This document shows, in pieces, positions 34,047 through 44,779 of a DNA stretch of 64,000 nt. The position numbers and the translations under genes were made by a program. The stretch is from assembly GCF_947500835.1 (NCBI RefSeq), contig NZ_CANMTQ010000003.1, positions 124,001 to 188,000 on the forward strand, given 5' to 3'. Numbering within the stretch: the stretch's first letter is position 1; the number at the start of each line of letters is the position of its first letter. Source of the stretch: an uncultured Halomonas sp. GTDB lineage: Bacteria; Pseudomonadota; Gammaproteobacteria; Pseudomonadales; Halomonadaceae. The notes beneath the pieces are model-generated. The model ran no database searches and was not told the origin of the DNA. It saw nothing but the letters and a program-made list of their open reading frames with translations.

Positions 34047-34065
34047 AATAACGCCGAGTTATGCA
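34047..34065 (-). repeat. Collapsed attC-like site
   Basis: On the minus strand GCATAAC is followed after five bases by GTTATTT. These are the two outer boxes of an integron attC site, brought together without the central stem. It lies 78 bp behind the stop of the first cassette-like gene, where its own attC should be. A deletion remnant is the simplest reading; chance cannot be excluded for such short boxes. Confidence 0.4.
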
Positions 34066-34143
34066 TGGCTGCCATTCGGTAGTTTCAGCTTTAATTGATC
34101 ATTTAACTCTTTGGGTGTGGTTAATACCGCAATTTCACTTAAA

Positions 34144-34770
34144 TCAACCACCTCTAATATATGGGATTGGCTCAGGCCGGTGCATATCAATTTTTATCCT
34201 GTACTCACGTTGATGAGCGAATAAGCTACGCTTTTGATAACCGAGTTTGTCTCCCGGCATATTGCCGTGAAATTCGTGCTCATTGAAATAATCCACTAAG
34301 TCAAGGTTGCCATTCACATTTAGCTTTTCAATTGCATATTTGCAGCGCTCGATAAATTGCGATGCATTTAAGATAACTACACAGAATTTCCCCAACCCAA
34401 AGCATGATTCATGTAGCTCAAGAGTTCGCTTGAATTCAGATAAAGTCTCGGCGGATAGAGCATCGTGACTTCGACTATTCAGGGAATATATGCAAAAAAA
34501 ATTATGGTTTAGCAAATAATTACCATGCATAACTATTGGCGCTGCTAAATCAGATGCTAGGATAGTATGATTGCCAAACTTTATTTTACCCAAATTCTCA
34601 GGTTGGTAAATAGCAACAATCCCTTCATATTCATCACCTCGTAACTCGCCAGATTCATCCTTGTATTCCTTAAAGGATCGAATCGTGTTCATGAACAGCT
34701 TTCCATTCACAAAATCTTCTGCGTACTCTTTGTTTTCAAATAATTTCACGAAAGCAAATATGGTAGACAC
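34144..34770 (-). CDS. Unknown protein, predicted integron cassette gene 1
   Basis: 208 residues from a GTG at 34770 with AGGAG five bases upstream. The gene starts 17 bp after the GTTATGC box of the attC-like site, as cassette genes do. It is markedly AT-rich against its surroundings. Visible features: FVKLFENKEYAEDFVNGKLF, then MNTIRSFKEYKDESGELRGDEYEGIV (read in parts), a middle with CFGLGKFCVVILNAS, and a basic end with HQREYRIKIDMHRPEP. The RGDxYEG motif recurs in my memory of phage- and cassette-borne proteins of unknown function. No signal peptide or membrane segment. I do not assign a function. Confidence 0.75.
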   Translation of the reverse strand: MSTIFAFVKLFENKEYAEDFVNGKLFMNTIRSFKEYKDESGELRGDEYEGIVAIYQPENLGKIKFGNHTILASDLAAPIVMHGNYLLNHNFFCIYSLNSRSHDALSAETLSEFKRTLELHESCFGLGKFCVVILNASQFIERCKYAIEKLNVNGNLDLVDYFNEHEFHGNMPGDKLGYQKRSLFAHQREYRIKIDMHRPEPIPYIRGG

Positions 34771-34786
34771 TCTTGCTCCTTAAGAT

Positions 34787-34870
34787 GCATAACGCCGCCA
34801 GTACGCGCGGCTTTGTAGTGAAGGCAAAGCCGCAACGAAAAAGCCGTCGCTGTGCCTGCGATTGTTATGA
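34787..34870 (-). repeat. Integron attC-type recombination site
   Basis: About 84 bp with the attC layout. The outer boxes are GCATAAC (34787-34793) and GTTATGA (34864-34870), complementary over six bases. Inside are imperfect L-type arms (CAGTACGCG against the complement of GTCGCTGTGCCTG) and a perfect 9-bp central stem GCGGCTTTG (34807-34815) / CAAAGCCGC (34825-34833) with a nine-base loop. Orientation follows the two flanking minus-strand genes: the stop codon of the upstream gene lies inside one outer box, and the next gene begins right after the other. These are standard features of integron cassette arrays. Confidence 0.75.
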
Positions 34871-35527
34871 GCCTCGTGTCAGGACGGCCACGATATAACC
34901 GACTATCCCAGCACCTATAATTTTCGACCATTCCGCTAGCATGCTATAGGCAGTTCGATATAAATTTCTTCTGTTTCTTATATCTACCGCAATCATCATA
35001 TTTATACGAATAAAATCTAAAAAAGAGGAGCTATAGCCACCGTAGATGCTTGAATTACGTATATAAAGAAGATATTTACTAACGCAGTCTTTTACTAATT
35101 TGCTCGTGACAGCATCTGGTGAAAGGTCGTGAAAGAGGATTATGTTGTCTTCATTCCTAGAGTATCGCTCTGATTTGTATGGATAAATTATGAAGGCTAC
35201 AGATCCATTACTAGCAAAAGATGCGACGAGTGCGGCCCCTTTTTCTGCTTCAGCTTTCCAGCCCTCGGCATCCGGCTTATCGATTTTTTCTACAACACCA
35301 GTCTTATTAACACCTGATGATAGCTGGACAGTTTCTTCGTTTTTTGTTTCGTCGTGAACACTCCAATGCATAGAGAATGGATAAGAGTGCTCCTTGGCAG
35401 CACCGCAAACTTCCTTGAAATAACTTTCTATCTGATTCTTAGTTACCATCCGCCAGTTAAGTCTTCGGCGCTGTAACTCACGGGCGCTTTTCTCAAGCTT
35501 TCTGGATTCCGAAATCAACTTTCTCAA
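34865..35527 (-). CDS. Unknown protein with C-terminal membrane segment, predicted integron cassette gene 2
   Basis: 220 residues from a TTG at 35527 with GGGAG six bases upstream; a later in-frame ATG (MVTKNQIESYF) is an alternative start. The TAA stop lies within the GTTATGA box of the attC-like site. AT-rich. The N-terminus is basic and helical, the middle has GWKAEAEKGAALVASFASNG and SVAFIIYPYKSERYSR, and the end has a hydrophobic segment WSKIIGAGIVGYIVAVL, a likely membrane anchor with the bulk in the cytoplasm. I recognise no family and assign no function. Confidence 0.72.
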   Translation of the reverse strand: MRKLISESRKLEKSARELQRRRLNWRMVTKNQIESYFKEVCGAAKEHSYPFSMHWSVHDETKNEETVQLSSGVNKTGVVEKIDKPDAEGWKAEAEKGAALVASFASNGSVAFIIYPYKSERYSRNEDNIILFHDLSPDAVTSKLVKDCVSKYLLYIRNSSIYGGYSSSFLDFIRINMMIAVDIRNRRNLYRTAYSMLAEWSKIIGAGIVGYIVAVLTRGS

Positions 35528-35853
35528 AAATTGCTCCCATCCAGACTCATAACAGTGTATTAGACGGCGCGTTCTATGATTGGGGGGAACGTGCCAGTAC
35601 GGTTGTCCGGTAAGTGCAGCCTGCCAAGGTTATCGTAGGCCATTAATCCTTAAGTTTTTAATTAAGATTAGACTATATATCCAAAATTCGCACGCCTGCT
35701 GCATTTCCTGGCACGTCCGCTAAGAGTCGAAAGCCGCCCTACTTCATGCACCATACCTTATGTAAATGTCGAAAGTCACAGGGGGAAGTGGGAAGGCTAG
35801 AAATCGAACAGCGGCTCTTCCCTGGGTCAACCGATAGGGCTGCTAGGCTCGCC
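35528..35853. other. Gene-free stretch upstream of the cassette genes
   Basis: About 325 bp between the second cassette-like gene and the antiporter gene. No integron integrase or piece of one is visible. The part near 35650-35690 is AT-rich and could hold promoters. A GTTATGA box lies at 35547-35553. Confidence 0.45.
35547..35553 (-). repeat. GTTATGA box, possible upstream cassette boundary (attC end or attI)
   Basis: On the minus strand GTTATGA stands 19 bp before the TTG start of cassette gene 2, mirroring the spacing seen in front of cassette gene 1. The sequence further upstream lacks a clear palindromic stem, so it may be an attI-type site or a decayed attC. Short and therefore weak on its own. 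Confidence 0.35.
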
Positions 35854-36885
35854 TCACGCCGGCGGTAGACTCGGTACCCAGTCGACGACGCCGAAGGTTT
35901 CCACGCTGATCCATACCAGGAAAGCGACGTAGATGACGAGCAACACCACGGATTCGCGCCTGGAGAGAATCATCTGGGTGCGCATCATCAAGAACAGCAG
36001 GATGGTTGCGGCGGTCAGCACCGCCATCATCGGGGCCGCCACGGAGAAGTTGATGACCGCCGTACCGGCGATGAGCACGCCGACTGGAATACAGATCAGC
36101 AGATCAAAAGTATTGCTGCCGAGCACGTTGGCGATGCTGGTCACGCCGCGACCGTCCCGGGCCGCACGTATTGATACGAAGGCATCTGGAATCGAGGTGC
36201 CCGCGGCGACCACGGTGATGCCCCACAGAAAGCTCGGCGTACCGAAGATGTCACCGAAGTTGATGGCGGCCCGCACCAGCCCTTCGACACCCACCACGAT
36301 CACCACCAGTGATAAAGCGAGCATGGCCCACTCCCGGCCCGGGCGGATGTCGCCCTTGTCCACATCTGCCTCATGGTCCAGGGTGTCCTGATACTGCACG
36401 AAGATATAGAGCGCGTAGAGCGCGATGGGCATGAGTGCGAGCCAGCGGGTCATTTCGCCCTTGATGGCAGCGCCTTCATCCGCCACGGGATGATAGATGG
36501 CGGCGAAGGAGAAAGTGAGGGTGAGCACCGCCACGGCGATCATGTAGAACTGGGCTTCCTTGTAGACCAGGTCGCGATTGGCATGTAGCTGCTCTTGAGA
36601 ACTGAGCCCGCACAGCGCCGGAATCACCATGATGTTGAATAATGCCGAGCCGACGATGGCGGCAACCCCGAGTTCGAATTCACCATGCACCAGGGTCGAG
36701 ATCACCGTGGTGGAAAGCTCCGGAAAGCTTGAACCCACTGCCACGACGATTGCCCCTTGCACAATTTCTGGCAGTTCGTAATAAGTCGAGAGACGTTCGC
36801 TGGCGCGCTCCAGCAGGCCACTGCCTTTCCAGATGATCGCTGTGGAGATTATTGCGATGATCGTCCAGATCAGTATGCCGGTCAT
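35854..36885 (-). CDS. Calcium/sodium antiporter, CaCA family (YrbG/CaxA-like)
   Basis: 343 residues with about ten membrane segments and the two alpha-repeats of the CaCA superfamily: AVGSSFPELSTTVISTLVHGEFELG followed by ALFNIM in the first half, and VAAGTSIPDAFVSIRAARDG with VLGSNTFDLL in the second. The conserved acidic residues (E in SFPE, D in SIPD) and the GSNTFD/GSALFN pair are intact, so ion exchange is likely. A charged cytoplasmic loop lies between the halves. It is a single gene, divergent from the sigma-54 activator. Confidence 0.88.
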   Translation of the reverse strand: MTGILIWTIIAIISTAIIWKGSGLLERASERLSTYYELPEIVQGAIVVAVGSSFPELSTTVISTLVHGEFELGVAAIVGSALFNIMVIPALCGLSSQEQLHANRDLVYKEAQFYMIAVAVLTLTFSFAAIYHPVADEGAAIKGEMTRWLALMPIALYALYIFVQYQDTLDHEADVDKGDIRPGREWAMLALSLVVIVVGVEGLVRAAINFGDIFGTPSFLWGITVVAAGTSIPDAFVSIRAARDGRGVTSIANVLGSNTFDLLICIPVGVLIAGTAVINFSVAAPMMAVLTAATILLFLMMRTQMILSRRESVVLLVIYVAFLVWISVETFGVVDWVPSLPPA

Positions 36886-37087
36886 GCAGAGTCCTTTTGC
36901 AATGAATGAGGTTGCCCTTTCGGAGCCGCTAGGTTACCTGCTTTTTTCGATCAACAAGAACAGGCTGTGATATGAAATGAGGGGCCGATACGAGCAGCAG
37001 GCGATGTCGCTACGTCCAAGGTCGTCTTGTCGAGGGCGCTGCTCATGCTGTTTCTAAACGTCATGGCAAACATAGGGATTTCCGTGC

Positions 37088-38455
37088 ATGAACAATGACA
37101 CTCTTTCTTCGTCGTTGCTGCTGCAAGGGCTCGACGCCATGGGCGAGTGGCTGGTGGTGGTGGATGGCGATGCCCGTATCGTCTATCTCAACGCGCCCTA
37201 TGCAGATTTTCTCGACGTGAATGTGGCAACGGTAGTAGGCCGGCCTGTGGCGGAAATAATCGAGAATACGCGAATGCCGGCGGTGCTGGCCTCCGGCAAG
37301 GCGGAGCTGGCCCAGCTTCAGATGCTGCGGGGGCATCACATGATTGCCCATCGCTACCCCATTTACGACGATGGCGAGGTCATCGGTGCTCTTGGCACGG
37401 TGATCTATCACGATACCTGGGAGTGGCGTCAGATGGATGCCCAGGTCAAGGCACTGGAAGCCCAGGTCGACTACTATCGCGAAGCCCTGGATGCGCGGGT
37501 CGGGGCACGCTGGCGATTGGCTGACGTGATCGGCGAAAGCGAAGCGATCGCGTCCCTCAACACTCAGGTGCGCAAGATTGCCCCCGGCGATGCTGTGGTG
37601 TTGATTCGCGGTGAAACCGGTACCGGCAAGGAGCTTTATGCCCATGCCGTGCATCGCTTGTCCGAGCGGGTCAACGGACCCTTCATCAAGCTCAACTGCG
37701 CTGCCGTTCCAGAGCAGTTGCTCGAGGCAGAGCTGTTCGGCTACGTGGAGGGTGCCTTTAGCGGCGCACGTAAAGGCGGTAAGCCGGGCAAGTTTCAGCT
37801 TGCCCATGGCGGGACGCTATTGCTCGACGAAATAGGCGACATGCCGCTGGCGGTGCAGGCAAAGCTGTTACGCGTGTTGCAGGATCGAGAAATCGAGGCG
37901 ATAGGGGCGACTCGTTCGAGACCCGTGGACGTACGGGTGATTGCCACCACTCATCGTCCTCTGGAGAGCCTGGTGAGGCGGGGCGATTTCCGGGAGGATC
38001 TGTTCTATCGCATCAATGTAGTGCCCTTGATCATTCCGCCCCTGCGGGAGCGGCCCGAAGACATTCCGGTACTTGCCCGTCATCTGCTCAAGCGCTTCGC
38101 CGAACGCCGTGGTCGGCGTTGCCCGGTGCTCAGCAAGGCAGCGCTTACCCTGCTGCGTCGACATGACTGGCCGGGCAATGTGCGGGAGCTCGAGAACGTA
38201 TTGGAAGCAGCCTTTTATCTGGGTGGATCGCGGCTCGGGACAGACGATTTGCCCGAAACCCTGCGCCGTGGCTCGGCCTCCATGCCGGGTGAGCCACTCA
38301 AGCAGACGCTGATGCGGGCCGAACGTGAGGCTATCAAGAAAGCGCTGGCGGTATGTGGTGGCAATCGGACTCGCGCCGCGAAACGACTTGGCATCGCCAA
38401 GTCGTCCTTTTACGAAAAGCTGACGCGCCATTCCTTGGACGTGTCCGAAATTTGA
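37088..38455 (+). CDS. PAS-domain sigma-54-dependent activator (AAA+, Fis HTH)
   Basis: 455 residues. An N-terminal PAS domain (about 10-120, starting LDAMGEWLVVVDGDARIVYLN) is followed by a short coiled linker (VKALEAQVDYYREAL). The AAA+ domain has Walker A RGETGTGKELYA, a GAFSGA loop (the sigma-54 contact motif, usually GAFTGA), Walker B GTLLLDEIGDMPL and the arginine finger region RPEDIPVL. The C-terminus is a Fis-type helix-turn-helix (NRTRAAKRLGIAKSSFYEKL). It precedes the TRAP transporter genes and is very probably their activator. A terminator hairpin separates the two units. Confidence 0.9.
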   Translation: MNNDTLSSSLLLQGLDAMGEWLVVVDGDARIVYLNAPYADFLDVNVATVVGRPVAEIIENTRMPAVLASGKAELAQLQMLRGHHMIAHRYPIYDDGEVIGALGTVIYHDTWEWRQMDAQVKALEAQVDYYREALDARVGARWRLADVIGESEAIASLNTQVRKIAPGDAVVLIRGETGTGKELYAHAVHRLSERVNGPFIKLNCAAVPEQLLEAELFGYVEGAFSGARKGGKPGKFQLAHGGTLLLDEIGDMPLAVQAKLLRVLQDREIEAIGATRSRPVDVRVIATTHRPLESLVRRGDFREDLFYRINVVPLIIPPLRERPEDIPVLARHLLKRFAERRGRRCPVLSKAALTLLRRHDWPGNVRELENVLEAAFYLGGSRLGTDDLPETLRRGSASMPGEPLKQTLMRAEREAIKKALAVCGGNRTRAAKRLGIAKSSFYEKLTRHSLDVSEI

Positions 38456-38472
38456 TCGTCTGAAGAACTGAG

Positions 38473-38500
38473 AAAACCGTCCAGATTTCCGGACGGTTTT
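38473..38500 (+). terminator. Rho-independent terminator of the sigma-54 activator gene
   Basis: AAAACCGTCC (38473-38482) and GGACGGTTTT (38491-38500) form a perfect 10-bp stem with an eight-base loop and a T-rich end. It lies 18 bp behind the stop codon. Confidence 0.9.
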
Positions 38501-38620
38501 ATTGCTGTTTGTCGCCCTGTATAGGGCATTAGTCTAAAAACGCCCATAAAAGCATTTTAAACGTTTGTTCTTATTATATTGTTTGAAAGGGCGACAACAA
38601 CAATGTTCAAGGAGTCACAC

Positions 38621-39709
38621 ATGCGAAACAACGTATTCTCTCGTTCCATACTCGCAAGCGCCATCGGTGCGGCGGCCACTGCGCTGCTGAGCGTGCCGGC
38701 GCTGGCCGAAGGTCCCAAGCAGCTCGATGTGGCAAGTACCTTCTCCACCCAGAACTTCCTGGGAGAGGGCGCGGTTCGCTTGTCCAAGGAACTCGAGACA
38801 GCAACCGGTGGTGCGGTCAGCCTGCGCGTTCACGAACCCGGCGATCTGGTGCCAGCTTTTGAGGTCTTCAACTCGGTTTCCTCCGGCGCCATTCAGGCGG
38901 GCTGGGACTGGATGGGCTACTGGGCCGGCACGGTGCCGATTACCAACCTATATGGCGCGCTCCCCTTCGGACCGTCGCCTGAAGCCTTCATGTCCTGGAT
39001 GTGGTCCGACGAGGGTACCGAACTGGTTCAGAAGGCCTACGATCCTTACGGCGTCAAGGTACTGCCGTGTTTCATCTCGCCCCAGGAAACCGGCGGCTGG
39101 TACAACCAGGAAATCAACACGCCGGAAGACTTCGACGGGTTGTCCGTGCGCATTTCCGGTCTGGGGGCCAAGGTGCTCAACAAGCTGGGCGCTTCCACCC
39201 AGCTGGTGCCGGGTAGCGAGATCTACCTGGCGCTGGAAAGAGGCCGGGTCGATGCCACGGAGTTCTCGGTACCTCAGGTCGATGCCGCCATGGGATTCGA
39301 CGAAGTGGCAGAGTATTACTACTTCCCGGGTTGGCACCAGAGCGCCAGCTGGTTCTCGCTGCTGGTTAATCAGCAGGTCTGGGACGAGTACAGCGACGAG
39401 CGCAAGGCGCAGTTCGAGACCGCCTGTCGCGCCACCTTGCAATGGGCCATGGCTGAGGCGCCTCCGGAGCAGATGCGCACCATCCGCACCCTCGAAGAGA
39501 AGGGCGTGAAGGTCAAGCGCTTCCCGGATGAAGTCGTAAGCGCCCTGCAGGATGCCTGGGTCGAGGTGCGCCAGGAAGAGATGCAGAACAACCCGGACTT
39601 TGCCGAGGCCTATAGGTCGTTGATGAAGCACGTAAAACTTATCGATGACTGGTACGAGTTGCAGGCCATGCCCGCGCCCAAGCCGCTACAGGATGAAGGA
39701 GAGAGCTGA
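38621..39709 (+). CDS. dctP: TRAP transporter solute-binding subunit (DctP family)
   Basis: 362 residues from the ATG at 38621 with AAGGAG seven bases upstream; earlier in-frame ATGs lack one. A signal peptide is clear (SILASAIGAAATALLSVPALAEG). The mature protein shows VASTFSTQNFLGEGAVRLSKELE, VHEPGDLVPAFEVFNSVSSG, VRISGLGAKVLNKLG and GSEIYLALERGRVDATEFS, the last being the region with the family's substrate-contact residues. It is close to the TakP-like branch that binds 2-oxo acids or hydroxy acids; this is inference. Periplasmic. First gene of dctPQM. A small inverted repeat GCCCT-GTAT-AGGGC at 38514-38527 may be an activator site. Confidence 0.88.
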   Translation: MRNNVFSRSILASAIGAAATALLSVPALAEGPKQLDVASTFSTQNFLGEGAVRLSKELETATGGAVSLRVHEPGDLVPAFEVFNSVSSGAIQAGWDWMGYWAGTVPITNLYGALPFGPSPEAFMSWMWSDEGTELVQKAYDPYGVKVLPCFISPQETGGWYNQEINTPEDFDGLSVRISGLGAKVLNKLGASTQLVPGSEIYLALERGRVDATEFSVPQVDAAMGFDEVAEYYYFPGWHQSASWFSLLVNQQVWDEYSDERKAQFETACRATLQWAMAEAPPEQMRTIRTLEEKGVKVKRFPDEVVSALQDAWVEVRQEEMQNNPDFAEAYRSLMKHVKLIDDWYELQAMPAPKPLQDEGES

Positions 39710-40336
39710 TGCCGCACTCCCACCTTGCTCCCTGGCGTGAGCGTGGTGCGCGGCTGTGTGACGCCCTGGCCCGACCATTGATCGGGCTGGGGGTCGTCGT
39801 CGGGCGCATTAGCAGCTGGCTGGTACTGCTGGTCATGCTGGCCGTGCTCACGACGATTATGCTCAATGCCTTGGGCATCAACGAGATCGCCCGCTGGAAC
39901 GATAGCGTCCTGCTGTTCGGCAAGGCGCTGACCATCAACAGCGTGACGGAGCTGCAGTGGCACCTGTTCGGCATTCTCACGCTACTTGGCGGCACCTATG
40001 CGCTGCATCGCGATACCCATGTGCGAGTCGATCTGATCTATCAGAAACTCTCGCCACAAGGTCGCGCCGTCATCGATATTTTCGGCCATCTATTGATGCT
40101 GATTCCGTTCTGCCTGCTCATTGCCTGGCTGTCCAAGCATTTCGTGAGCATGTCCTATCTTTCCAACGAACAGTCCAACTATGGCGGCCTCACGGATCGC
40201 TATCTGATCAAGGCAATGTTGCCCATCGGCCTGGTATTCCTGGCCCTCGGCGCAGTGGGGCAGATACTGCGCAATGTGGCCGGGTTGTTCGATCCTGCTC
40301 GCCTGGAGCCATCGTCCACTAAAGAGGAGCCGATTC

Positions 40337-40344
<8 letters not shown>
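39709..40344 (+). CDS. dctQ: TRAP transporter small membrane subunit (DctQ family)
   Basis: 211 residues with four membrane segments (WLVLLVMLAVLTTIMLNALG, LHLFGILTLLGGTYAL-type second helix, IFGHLLMLIPFCLLIAWL, LPIGLVFLALGAVGQIL). DctQ marks include WNDSVLLFGKAL and HVRVDLIYQKLSPQGRAVID. The N-terminus is slightly longer than in short DctQ proteins, matching the larger DctQ type. The ATG overlaps the dctP stop by one base and the gene overlaps dctM by 8 bp, so the three subunits are translated as one unit. Confidence 0.88.
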
Positions 40345-43671
<3,327 letters not shown>

Positions 43672-44751
43672 CTAGGTTGATGATGGGCAGGTCTCACCCA
43701 GGATCAGCTCGGTTTCCAGCCATTTCGTGGTCATGGGTTCCCTGCCCAGAATCATCGAGGCTGCGAGACGCCCCTTGGCGACGCTATCCTGGCGCACGGT
43801 GGTCAGGCGCGGAGCGCGGTACTGGCCTTCGGCAATGCCGTCGAAACCAGTGATGCGCAAGTCGTCGGGGATGCGTAGGCCGCGCTGCTCCGCCAGGGTC
43901 AGCGCCGTCAAGGCGATACGATCCGACATGCACAGCAGCAGATTCGGACGCTTGTCATCCGGCAAGTCGAGAATTTCTTCGATCACCGGCACGCAGACCG
44001 CAAAGGTATTCTCCTCGATGTTCCACATCGGCACGCCGGCCGGATCGATGTCGTGTTTCTGGAAGGCGCGTTGGAAACCCTGCAGGCGATGACGGGTGAT
44101 CGTTTGAGCAGCCGTCAACAGCTCTTGCTCGTCGGTGACACGGCCATTGCAGGCGTGTCTGGTGAGTCGCAGGCTGATCACCGCCGGTCGCTGCGGTAAA
44201 TGGGCGAGGGCATGACAGGCAATCGCATAACTGGCCTGCTCGTTATTCACCTGTACCGTCGGGCAGCCCTCGAGATCGTAATCGATCGTCACGAAAGGAT
44301 GCCGTGAGGGCAGGTCGGCGAGCATCTTCTGGTTGGGCATCAAGCCGTAGACGATGAAGCCATCCGCCATGCTTGCGGAGTCTGGAATTCGGTTGCTGTG
44401 TTGACGCCCCGAGACCAGCAGCAGCGTATGGTTATGGGCATCAAGCACTTCGGCGATACCCGACAGTAGTTCGCTTGCCACGGCATCGTTCAAGCTAAAG
44501 GTAAGGCTCTCGGAGAGTATGACAGTGACGATGCGAGAGCGACCGGTGCGCAAGCTGCGCGCCGTGGCATCCGGGCCGCTGTATCCCAAGGCCTTGGCTT
44601 CTAGCAGGATGCGATCGCGCAGTGTCGTCGACAGCTGATCAGGACGATTGAAGGCGTTTGAGACCGTTGCGGTAGAGACTTCAAGCCGCGCAGCCAGCTC
44701 CTTCAGGGTGATACGACGAGGCGATGGCGGCACGGGATTTCCCCATTGCAA
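43672..44751 (-). CDS. LacI-family transcriptional regulator of the alpha-glucoside locus
   Basis: 359 residues. The helix-turn-helix is ITLKELAARLEVSTATVSNAFNRPDQLS with the hinge following (TLRDRILLEAKALGYSGPDATARSLRTG). The ligand domain has the usual parts (IVTVILSESLTFSLNDAVASELL, DGFIVYGLM, CMSDRIALTALTLAEQRG, DDLRITGFDGIAEGQY). The gene is 28 bp behind the intact glucosidase gene on the same strand and may be the last gene of the agl operon. It is the natural ligand for the CTTAATCGTTTAAG sites in front of aglE and the porin gene. It would play the role of AglR. Confidence 0.9.
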   Translation of the reverse strand: MQWGNPVPPSPRRITLKELAARLEVSTATVSNAFNRPDQLSTTLRDRILLEAKALGYSGPDATARSLRTGRSRIVTVILSESLTFSLNDAVASELLSGIAEVLDAHNHTLLLVSGRQHSNRIPDSASMADGFIVYGLMPNQKMLADLPSRHPFVTIDYDLEGCPTVQVNNEQASYAIACHALAHLPQRPAVISLRLTRHACNGRVTDEQELLTAAQTITRHRLQGFQRAFQKHDIDPAGVPMWNIEENTFAVCVPVIEEILDLPDDKRPNLLLCMSDRIALTALTLAEQRGLRIPDDLRITGFDGIAEGQYRAPRLTTVRQDSVAKGRLAASMILGREPMTTKWLETELILGETCPSST

Positions 44752-44779
44752 TCAGGACATGACAAGTGCCGCCATTTTA

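Larger units (their letters stand above)
33482..34143. other. Gene-fragment graveyard (no intact gene)
   Basis: About 660 bp with no intact gene. In order it holds a broken HAD 5' end (33542), a short minus-strand N-terminal gene piece (33679-33720), a stretch of about 170 bp I cannot assign, polA copy 3 (33891) and a shrunken attC-like site (34047). Each piece is listed separately. Confidence 0.6.

Noticed and set aside
35650..35680. CTTAAG ... ATTAAG resembling a second PmrA box
   Set aside because: The spacing is six, not five, the second half does not fit YTTAAK at the right place, and no promoter-like gene order follows.
38491..38505. GG ... TTGC as a sigma-54 promoter for dctP
   Set aside because: The GG-to-GC distance is off by one and the bases belong to the terminator hairpin of the preceding gene.
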